NCBI GenBank assembly: GCA_039090855.1
Contig: CM077002.1
Coordinates: forward strand, 87,548,194 to 87,612,193
Source: Macrothele yani
Taxonomy: Eukaryota > Arthropoda > Arachnida > Araneae > Macrothelidae
Direction of reading: 5' to 3'
DNA length: 64,000 nt
A program made the translations under genes and the position numbers. Below the pieces are notes generated by a model. It was given only the letters and a program-made list of their open reading frames with translations, did not search any database and was not told where the DNA came from. Below, piece by piece: positions 55,428 to 64,000 of this stretch. Within the stretch, counting starts at the first letter, position 1, and every line of letters begins with the position of its first letter.

Positions 55428-57233
55428 TCACTGGAGTAGTTGCTGCCACTCAATTGGAAGAGTCCATCCGCAATTATCGTTAATTGTGGTACTTCTTCTT
55501 CTTGCTATTTCGATCCCTTCTTCTAGTTTCCTCTTTACTAAGTTTGACTGGTGGGCGATTATTTTCACTGAGTCCCAATTTATGGAGTGTCCACTTGCTT
55601 GTATATGTCTGTCTAGCCCTGTTTTGTTCCCAATGTTCCTAATAGCTGCTTGGTGTTCTTTCATTCGGACTTTAATACTTCTCCCTGTTTCTCCTATATA
55701 GCTGAGTCCGCAGTTACAGTCGATGCAGTAAATTACTCCTTCCTGCAATTGGATGTCCAATTCTTTCTGCTTTAAAGCTGGCAGGAATTTCTTTATTTTG
55801 TTATTAAGATCTGGAGCTAGCCTGATATTATATTTTGCTCCGATCCTTTTCAGTTTCTCGAAAAGTCCCTTGTGGTACGTAATTTTGCTGGTGAATTTGA
55901 AGTTGGTTTTTTCCTGCTTCTTTTTTGGCACTTGTTTAAATATTTTCTCAACATATGGGGAGGGGTAATTGTTTTCTGCCAATATTCCTTTAATTCTTCT
56001 TTGTGAAGATCTTTCTGAGTAGCTGAAGAGACCAGGATTTCAATTTTTTCCAAAAATTGTCTCGCCGTATTCGATTTAATATAATCAGGGTGGAATGAGC
56101 AGAAGTCTAACATCTTCCCTGTGTTGGTGGGTTTTCTAAAAAGCTGAGTGAATATTTTCCCCTCTCTTGAGGTCAAGGTTAAATCTAGGTAATTGATGCT
56201 ATGGTCTTTTTCCTGTTCCAGGGTGTACTGCAAGGTATTCTCTAGTAAGTTAAATTCTGCCAGAATCTGAGAGGGTAGAGATTGGTCCACAGTATCTACT
56301 ATAATTAGGACATCATCCATGTATCTTACATAGAGAGCAAACAAGGAGGGTTGTATAAGGATTTTTGCCTCTAGTTTACTTATATAATAATTTGCTAGCA
56401 GAGGTGCTAGTGGAGAACCCATTGCAAGTCCTGAAGTTTGCCTGTAATATTTCTTTCCAAACTGGAAGAAATTATTCTTGAAGGAAAATAGGAGCAGTTC
56501 ATATATGCCAAGTAGTATTTCTCTATTGTGATTATGGAATACTATTTTTTCTGCAAGGTCATCTGCAATGAATTCCAGTAGGAGGTCCAGGTTAATGTTG
56601 GTATACATAGAGACTATATCCAGGCTTGCCATTACTGGATGAATTAATTCTGGCAAGTTGTCCAGTTTTCCTTTTAGCTGCATGGAATTTTTTAGTAGGT
56701 AGGGAGGAGAAGGGAACATATCTCTGAGGTGACCAAGTAAATAATAATTAATGTTGGAGAGTGGCGAATTTCTAGTGTCTATTATAGGTCTTACTGGATG
56801 GCCTTCTTTGTGAACTTTTATCGTACCATAGATCTGTGGAATTCTTGACTGGATTTTGGAGAAGTTTTTTAAGAGCTCATTAAGCTGTTTTTTATTTCTT
56901 AAAGAGCTGATTAATTTCTTAAGATTTTTGACAGTTTGATCTATAGGGTTACCATTGAGTTCTTCATAATAAAGCTTGCTCAATTCAGCTTCCATTTTAT
57001 TGTAATACTTCTCTTTTTCTACCAATACCAAAACTTTGCTCTTATCTGCTCTCAGTGCTACAACTTTATCATTGGCTTTGAATTTTTTAAGGTCAGCAAT
57101 GGCATTTCTATTAAAATTGTAATCAACTTTTACTGGCTTTTTTACAAATTTTGAGACGCAGTCTGAGAATTCTTTCCTTAAAGTAACTGCTGTATTTTCA
57201 TCTTCTCTTTCTACCTTACTACAGATGCTTTCT
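55428..57233 (-). pseudogene. Penelope-type reverse transcriptase/GIY-YIG endonuclease (P2), 5' truncated
   Basis: Opens at the truncated 5' end with LESICSKVERED and KFKANDKVVALRADKSKVLV. The reverse transcriptase is intact: RIPQIYGTIKVHKEGHPVRP, SLDIVSMYTNI (motif A), SGLAMGSPLAPLLANYYISK (motif B), VRYMDDVLIIVD (motif C), INYLDLTLTSREGK. A single frameshift at about 55985-56000 separates it from the C-terminus: KITYHKGLFEKLKRIGAKYN, then the endonuclease CNCGLSYIGETGRSIKVRMK, EHQAAIRN and LDRHIQASGH. Stop at 55428. This is the best-preserved retroelement protein in the window; only the first ~110 residues and one frame are damaged. Confidence 0.94.
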
Positions 57234-57258
57234 AAATAATGCTGACATTGGAAATTTA
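57234..57258. repeat. 25-bp filler at the P2 inversion junction
   Basis: A 25-bp sequence (AAATAATGCTGACATTGG then AAATTTA) that is not part of P2 lies between its minus and plus parts. An identical 25-bp copy is at 57772-57796, outside the element. The filler overlaps the plus part by TTA microhomology. Confidence 0.85.
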
Positions 57259-57374
57259 GTTCGAAAATTTGACAACCAACTTTGATGAAAAATAACCTCT
57301 ATAAGACCCGTAAAAAAGTTATTCCACAATCACTATGAATAGAGGTGCCATAAATGCATTTACCATAGGTCTGT

Positions 57375-58119
57375 TCAACCTGTAACCTACAACAAACAGC
57401 TCCCTACAGGCTTGAGCAAACTTAATAAACAGAATGTTGAAAAATGATGTCTGCTGCAGCTAATAAGAAACTTAGAATCACAGATAAATATTTAAATACC
57501 AAAAGTGTCGCTGAACATGCAACTAGTTTAATTTCTACAAAACTTTTATGTACATTATGCTATACTAAATTTGAGAAAAATTAATTTTTACTTTGGCTTT
57601 TAGTTCAATCATTGAAGAAAATTATAAAATAAAAAAAATCCCATAAAACTCAAAAATATTTAAGGTATAAAATCCATAGTTAGAGCATAAATGTGTCATT
57701 ACTCTCGAAATGCAATCATATACCACAAAATCAATGTATAAACTAAGTACTATTTATATTTAATTATTTTGAAATAATGCTGACATTGGAAATTTAAGGA
57801 TAAGGAAGGTGAAATATTTTAAGAAAGACAACACTGAATTTTTCGGTTGTAACCAGCACTTTCTTTGAATCTCTCCAATGAGAATGAAATTTATCAAAGT
57901 TACTCAAAGTAAATGAAACTGGTTAAAAAAAAAATCAACTGGAGTTTTGCAATCAATAAAACATCTAAAAATAGAAACAGCTACTCACTTTTACCAGTGA
58001 CTAAAAAGTACAGTATGTTACGAAAATTAAGAAATGGCCAACAAAAGGTTTCTCATAGCAGAAGGAAAGTATCAGCGACAAAGAGATTTCCAAATCAGAC
58101 ACTTCAAAGAAGAAATATG
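57375..58119. other. spacer with no recognisable gene
   Basis: AT-rich, with A runs and only short frames. It contains the outside copy of the 25-bp filler (57772-57796). Confidence 0.55.
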
Positions 58120-58860
58120 ATGTAACTCTACACCTTGTAGCAGAAGAATTTTGCATAATGGAAAAGTTGAAAGTAGGCAAAAAGTATTCTTCATGGTAAA
58201 AGCTATGCTAAGGAAAAAGGACTTTTCAAATACCTGGTGGGAAAACTATGCGCTATTTTACGCAGGAGGTATTTTCAAAAGGTTTTCCGAGGTAAGAGAT
58301 ATCGGTCCATGAAATAATTTTTTCAAGAGTTTTCAGAAGAGCTTAGATTTTGCTGTGAATACACCAAAGCAGAAATAAACACTTACACCTCCTGGTGGCC
58401 AAAAAGCATTCTTTAACAGAAATTAGGAATTATGTGCAAAACATTTCCCATCAGAAGCTGTATACGATGCAGGAAGAATTTTTGAAATAGGACTTTCATA
58501 AGCAGAGATATTGGAGAAAACACAATTTACCTTTACGCCCCCTAGAGCAAAATCTATGCATTACTTGAAGAAGTGACTGTACCTATAATAGTCTTTGATA
58601 TAAATGGCATTGAAAGGAAAAATAATTATTTCAACTGGATATTTAGAAGCAAAGATATGAAATAAACTGTATTTTGAATTTGTAGAATCTGCATTAACGC
58701 CTTCTAGCAGAGGAAATGTGCATCAGAAAAGGGGGGGCAGAATGCAAAGATCATCATTCTCACATTTCAAGCTTCCCAATGCAAAATAAATTTTTCAGAT
58801 CAGACTGATAGTTGCAGAGATATGCTGTCAACTGATGGATGGACAAAGTGATAACATAGA
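58120..58860. repeat. degenerate tandem array, ~150-bp period
   Basis: Landmarks recur in order: ACACCTTGTAGCAG (58130), ATACCTGGTGGGAA (about 58232), ACACCTCCTGGTGGCC (58385), ACGCCCCCTAGAGC (58537), ACGCCTTCTAGCAG (58695). Each is followed by a GCAT-containing segment, and AGAGATAT-type boxes lie between (58294, 58503, 58652, 58815). Spacing is about 103-163 bp. The units are highly diverged, so this is an old array. Confidence 0.6.
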
Positions 58861-59369
58861 CACAATCTTTGTTTTACAAATGACGTGCTAATAACACAAC
58901 TTCAGTACTGTTAACAGACAAGAAAATTAACAGCCTCCCACATTTTGACAGAGGTCAGGAGGAAAATTTGTCAGACATAAGTTATATCAGTAGAAAAATT
59001 CTTAACTATGAAACATTGTGCTGGGACAAAAAGGCAGGAATGGATAGAATTCCAGGACACGTAACAGAATTTTAGGATATTTCCAGAGCAATATGGAATT
59101 CCAGGACTTTTCCAGGATGCGTACGAACCATGTGCAAAACACATATTGTGTTACACTAATCTCCTTCTGTTTTCACACGAGCATGGAAGGTTATTCATTT
59201 CATGAATTGACACAAACACATATTTTGTATTGAAATCACTTGGCAAAAGCTGGGAGGTTAGGCATATCTACCATCAAACGTTACCACATCAGCACTTTCC
59301 ACACAGGGAAACATTTGTCACTGTTTACGGTCACATGCTCACATTAGAGAGAGCCCATTACTGCAAACA

Positions 59370-59714
59370 GTAGGAGACAAAGAGCCATCCGGACACTTGC
59401 TTTAGAGGAAAGAATCGTGGTGCCCACACTAAAGATATAGCTGCAATAGAAAATATCTCAAGCATGACCTTGCCGAGAGTTCTGTATGAACAGAGCTTGT
59501 ACCCATACTACGTGTAGCATGTACAGGGTTTCAAATCTCCTGATTATCCATCACAAACAACTGGCTAATGGAGTATGCAGAAATGGGCGGATAACCCATT
59601 CTTTTCATCAGTGCTCTTTACAGGTGAGGCCAGATTCACCAGTATGGCATAAATTTTCACAACAAACACTTATGGGCTGAGAAAAACATGCATGGTGGCA
59701 TCTGAAGTAGAAAA
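59370..59714 (+). pseudogene. mariner-like transposase, middle fragment, first catalytic residue lost
   Basis: Plus-strand fragments: IENISSMTLPRVLYEQSLYP (helix-turn-helix region), HVQGFKSPDYP, NPFFSSVLFTGEARFTSMA and FTTNTYGLRKTCM. Family members have LFTDEAxFT; here the first catalytic Asp is Gly. It belongs to the same group as 31740-32207 and 61640-62690. It ends where a non-autonomous hAT is inserted, and I do not see its continuation beyond 60558. Confidence 0.7.
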
Positions 59715-59722
59715 TGTGTCAT

Positions 59723-60550
59723 CAGGGCCCGACTTACACAGAATTGGGCCCTAGGCACAACCCAAAACGAGGCCCCCTTCACTCGACATTTACTTTACGG
59801 AGTCGAGTAGGTAGTGTGACCATTTTGGGCGACTGTATTACAATCCATCGTAATAATTTAATAAACACAATACATTTATAATACTGACATTAAATTACGG
59901 TAGTACCTGGTAAAAATATTGTTTTCTCGTAGATTTTTATGCTGTCCTACTGATTTGCATCTGAAAAGACTTGAACCTACATCAATGAAACAGTTGTGTG
60001 TGACAAAGCCATATGACGGGTAAAATTTAATTGGACACTGGATTTTTTGCCAGGTGTGTCTAAACTATACTATTACCATATTAACCAGGGGTGTATTTAA
60101 GAGAGAGGTTTGGGGGATTCAAACCCTGCCCGAATTAAGTCCAAAGATTTTTCAAATATAACTTTTGGGAGCTAAAATGTCAAAATGTTTAAAAATTGCT
60201 TCAGAACCATGCAGTATTTAAAATTTAAGTATATAGTTGATCTTAGTAAGCCATAATTACAAACATACAAATACTGCTAGTTTTTATACACAACATGACA
60301 ATTTTTTGTTTAATCTCACACAAAAACCCTCCCCAAATTATCTGGAAAATGTTACTGATATTAACTAGAAATATCACATATTATATTGCCAGTACTTGTT
60401 TGTGTTTTGCCAGCGATTTATATATAGTTACTCCACATCACATCTACCCATGTATAAATATTTTGAAAAAGGGAAAGTTTTTTGTTTTTTAACCAAGATT
60501 TGAGGGCCCTAGGCATGTGCCTTGCGTGCCTAGGCATAAATCAGGCCCTG
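59723..60550. mobile_element. non-autonomous hAT (MITE-like)
   Basis: Ends CAGGGCCCGACTTA and CAGGGCCTGATTTA (minus) match 12 of 14. The flanks TGTGTCAT (59715-59722) and TGTGCCAT (60551-60558) match 7 of 8. GGGCCCTAGGCA occurs near both ends in direct orientation. No transposase. Confidence 0.88.
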
Positions 60551-60558
60551 TGTGCCAT

Positions 60559-61639
60559 TGATACTTCTCACAATGAATATGGTTTATGTATGTATAAATG
60601 TATATGGATATATAGTGCATGAGCCCCAAGTCATTTTAGCTATATGATACAAGAACTCTTGGACAATAACTACCCTGTCCAGTGAATAGGTCACTGAAGA
60701 CATTCAGCTTGGCACTAGTGCTTTCCAGATTTTCCAATGGATTTCTACTTGTAGGGACATTTAAAAACTCTCATTTACTCCACTCCAATCATTGACATGG
60801 TTCAGAAGCAAGTTCCAAACAACTGTCAGACAATCCACAACACCTCCACTAAATTTTAATGAGTTCAACAGTCAATAAAAACACATGCCCAGGCTGTGTT
60901 GAATCTCATAGCAGAAATTGCAAGCACTTTTCTTCCTGTAAACATACCAATGCACTGTGTGTCTTCAAAATCATTTCAACATACATTTTTATATCTAACA
61001 CTGGCAAGAAATTTACATACAAAAAAAAAAAAAAAGGTTATAAAGGGTAAGCAAAATTGTTCCTCATTAATGTTTATATAGACTATATGTCTTTATTTTG
61101 GGGTGTAGAACATGTCCTGGGAAATTGACCAAGGTCCTTTATTTTTATTACATAATATAAACTGGACTTACATATTTATATATATATATGCAGCTGCACT
61201 GGCAAACAGAAGCTTCACATCCTTAGATGTGGAACCAACGGTATCAGGAAATGTGCCAGGGGGCAGATCCAATAAGCTTGACTGTAGTGCACCTGGTAGC
61301 AAATCTGGGAAGCTAGTACCCCAAAATCTGAAAAAATGTAAATTGCAAAGTTGGGGAGCATCATGTGTTTGCTAAAATTGGTAATAAAATGTGTGGGTTA
61401 ATAGGTAAACTTAGGCTGTACATTGAGGAGGCAAATGTATTAGTGCATTTAGGTAAGAACAATGAAAGTAAATGCCATGACGAGCTGATGAAGAAACAGC
61501 ATTACTATGGCAATGTAATATGAACACAATCTGAAAATAATAGACTCAGAATGAGTTGTAGACATTTAATAGTACTCACCACACAATCAACTTACACAAA
61601 TCATTAAGTGTAGCCATGTGTTGTTGACATAGAGGCCCT
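60559..61639. other. spacer with no recognisable gene
   Basis: Short frames only. An A run at 61021-61036 follows the frames at 60859-61050. No domain, terminal repeat or target duplication is visible. Confidence 0.55.
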
Positions 61640-62690
61640 CAGAAAGAAACATATCTATCAAAGTTAAGAGCATTCCAAATGTCCATCATTTGTTACAATG
61701 TGTTCCTGGATGTGACTTACATAGTACGTATCAAGAATGTCAGTTAACTTTCAGCACTGGTAACTATCCTGCAATAACCTGCCCTTGCAGCACACCTGCA
61801 GGGGTTGATGTGTCATATACCTTAGATTTCAGGTAACCTCAACATGAAAAAATCCACTGGGTTAGGTCTGGTGACTCAGGCTGCCATAGCCCTAGATGTG
61901 TCAGTGGAATGTGGCGGTGAGAAAGTTGCTGACCGATGCTGTGCAATGTGTTCCATTGCTTTGAAACCACATATGAGACTGTACATGAAACATCATCCAA
62001 AAAAGTCTGGTATGGTACCATGGAGCAGTTGTAGATATCGTAGTCCAGTGAGAGAACCTTGGAAGAACACTGATCTGACAAATGTGTTATTCCAGATGCC
62101 GCACCAGACATTAAACCACCAACATACCTGGACTTACTTGTAACCACCATTGATCATCCATGCTCCTGTGATAGTGATTGTGCCTGTTGTGATTGTGGTC
62201 ATGTGTGAATGTGAATTCATCTGTCCACAAAATGTTCGCTAGAAACTATAATAGGTTCATTGACTTCTGATTGAGGACATAATTACACCAGTCTGTATGG
62301 CACTGATGATCACCAGGATACATGGCCTGCTTGGGTACTCTGTTGTATCGGTAAAACCCATGATTCGCAGTATCTTCCATGCACATCTAGCCATCAGGCC
62401 ACAGCGAGTTCTCGTACACTATATTACGGGCGGGCAAGTGCAAAGGCCACAACATTCACAGCGCTCAACCTATTGAAGGATTGATGTGGTCTACCAGAGC
62501 ATTGCCAAGTCATAGTGTTACATGTTTGGCAGAGATGTTATGTTGTACGAGGCGGGTGTGATCATGGAAGGTGTAGGACAAGGACCACCAGGAAAATGCT
62601 ACGAGTATAGCTGAGCAGCTGCATGTGCATTTCACCAACACTCTCCATATATCAACACTATCTCAGACCACTGTTCAAAAGTGTACTCCA
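61640..62690 (-). pseudogene. mariner-like (DUF4817-type) transposase pseudogene
   Basis: Minus-strand fragments in order. Near 62680 an EIVLIYGECW-like N-terminus with AHAAAQLYS. Near 62390 CAWKILRIMGFT. Near 62240 FLANILWTDEFTFT (first catalytic Asp kept). Then SLTGLRYLQLLHGTIPDFFG, a decayed second-Asp region, AAVTRPNPVDFF-type third-Asp segment near 61850 and LKSKVYDTSTPAG. Stops and frame changes are in every segment. Same group as the long-TIR element at 31610. I could not identify its terminal repeats. Confidence 0.6.
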
Positions 62691-62699
62691 TTGTATATA

Positions 62700-63790
62700 T
62701 AGTTGTCATTCAATGAAGTCATGTTACCTTATTTCACCTGCATAGGAAACCTTAAATAATATGCATTCATTGTGTGTCATCACTAAATTAGCATTCCACA
62801 CATATACAGAAGTCACAGTACTTTGCTTACTTGCACACAGGGTAAAAATACCTAGGATCAACATGCTGCAGGGCCTTGCTTTTTAATTTGGAGGAGCGAC
62901 AGATAAAATTGAAAACTTTGATATTTGACAAAAATATTGCAAAAAAAGGCAACACTTTTTCCGCACATTTCTTAGTTTTTTAATTCCTTTCATAAATGTT
63001 TCATGTCATTATTTATTGTGTTAAAATGTGCACTCTACAGTCAGGTTATCCTTGCCACGAGCAAATAAGAGTTACAGAGGAGTAAAAGTTTGCAGGATGC
63101 CCATGAATCTTCAAGAAACTGAGTTTAAGCACTCTTCAAAGCGTAAAGCTTTGTTGTACTTTAAAAGATATACAAGAAAAGTGCAATAAAATATGCAGTT
63201 CACACATGCCAATGATTTTTTTGTATAAATAAGACATTTTTTGTCTCATCATTATATAAATATATGAATTTACTTGGTCGTGCAAACCTTTTACATCGAA
63301 TATACATATAGCCGAGGTGCCCACTTCACTGGCTGTTTCTGAGGTGGTTTCGGCAAACAAAAAATCTATGGATATGTGCTTAGCCACTACAAAGAAAGAA
63401 AAAAAAAGGAGAGAAGTAGAAAGAAAAAAACTCTGCCAAGATTAATTTTGTTACAAAAAGAACATCAGTTTCGATGGATGATGACTGAATAAATAAATTA
63501 AAAAACAGTCTGATTCAGTTAGGTAAAACAGTCCGATTCAGTTAGGTTGAGGCTCTGCTACCGCCAGGCCTCAACAACACCAGTTTTTTGCTCCAATCCC
63601 TAGACAGCATTCTGACGACACTGTACTCCCATATACTGTAAATACACTTCCATACCTTGCAATCCCCACTGTGCAGTCTAATTCACCTATTCATTGACCC
63701 CCACCTTTTATGACCAATCTGTAGCAAACACATGGTGCTCCCAAACTTCACAATTGACATTTTGTGCTATTTGTCATAGTTTCAGAGTTG
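62700..63790. other. AT-rich spacer with no recognisable gene
   Basis: Only short frames, such as 63136-63387 (-), with no known domain. The repeated AGTCYGATTCAGTTAGGT at about 63507-63546 is a short local duplication. Confidence 0.55.
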
Positions 63791-63794
63791 TTGT

Positions 63795-64000
63795 TTGTTT
63801 GTTTTTTTGATTGAAGGTTTAACGACCACCGTGAGCAACTCAATGGGCTATAAGCAGTCGCCCGTCCCTAATTTAGGGTCACTGGTTCTAGGGAAGGGAA
63901 AGAGTCAGTGCCGTAAGACAAACACAACATCCATGCCACACCGGGATTCGAACCCGGACCCCATTCGGACGAATGATCACAGGCCATCGCTTAGACCACT
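63795..64000 (-). mobile_element. tRNA-derived SINE, family S1, cut by the window end
   Basis: T run and body (CCTAATTTAGGGTCACTGGT, TTAACGACCACCGTGAGCAA), then the B box (minus GGTTCGAATCCCGG) and part of the head. The last head bases with the A box lie beyond 64000. Confidence 0.9.

Larger units (their letters stand above)
55333..57361 (-). mobile_element. second Penelope-like element (family P2), inverted ends and 13-bp target duplication
   Basis: ACCATAGGTCTGT is repeated exactly at 55320-55332 and 57362-57374. The minus-strand element (57233 to 55333) is joined at its truncated 5' end to a short plus-strand copy of its own 3' region (57257-57361). Inverted ~70-bp ends result: 55334-55402 and 57261-57330, both with TTATAGAGGTTATTTTTCAT or its complement. 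Same plan as the composite at 45303. Confidence 0.92.

Noticed and set aside
61490..61510. Hammerhead-like CTGATGAAGAAAC
   Set aside because: There is no stem II between the two core halves and no retroelement context.

Overview
The window is eukaryotic and almost entirely transposon-derived. It has AT-rich, low-complexity intergenic DNA, tRNA-derived SINEs, an RTE-type LINE, Penelope-like retroelements (PLEs), hAT elements and many Tc1/mariner families. I see no intact host protein gene, no bacterial-style operon and no CRISPR array. The mix (GC-rich Tc1 transposases with an MPGHGRR/MPRRRIRQ start, GIY-YIG PLEs, RTE and tRNA-SINEs) is typical of arthropods. I favour an arthropod, possibly a chelicerate, but the sequence alone does not fix the species.

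Layout: 1-5.98 kb has no recognisable gene, only small hairpins. 5.99-7.16 kb is a decayed Tc1-like element. 7.66-10.54 kb is a reverse-transcriptase element with ~380-bp inverted ends. 10.68-22.0 kb is a transposon nest: four Tc1-like copies, a mariner, three pieces of one RTE LINE family and SINEs. 22.57-25.66 kb holds two long-TIR foldback elements, a 23-residue-repeat (STPR-like) coding remnant and repeated TGACGTCA sites. 27.50-31.47 kb is a mariner split by a hAT with a perfect 8-bp target duplication. 31.6-41.3 kb holds a long-TIR mariner-like element, a second, nearly full-length ZMYM-type hAT, tRNA-like heads, Tc1 fragments and a non-autonomous hAT carrying a SINE. 44.65-54.80 kb is a 1.2-kb Tc1-like element split by an 8.9-kb composite of five PLE units. 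55.33-57.36 kb is a second PLE of another family. The last 7 kb holds a degenerate ~150-bp tandem array, two mariner-like pseudogenes, a hAT MITE and a SINE running off the end.

The most striking structure is the PLE composite at 45303-54226. Minus-strand units meet plus-strand units head to head, so both outer ends are 3' ends, and the whole block is bounded by one 12-bp target duplication. Hammerhead-ribozyme-like cores recur at the unit boundaries. The three long units share one frameshift in reverse-transcriptase motif B. The second PLE (55333-57361) has the same head-to-head plan, with a 13-bp target duplication and a 25-bp filler at its junction that matches DNA about 0.4 kb outside the insertion. 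Together these suggest that double-ended target-primed insertion with template switching is a regular mode for these elements in this genome.
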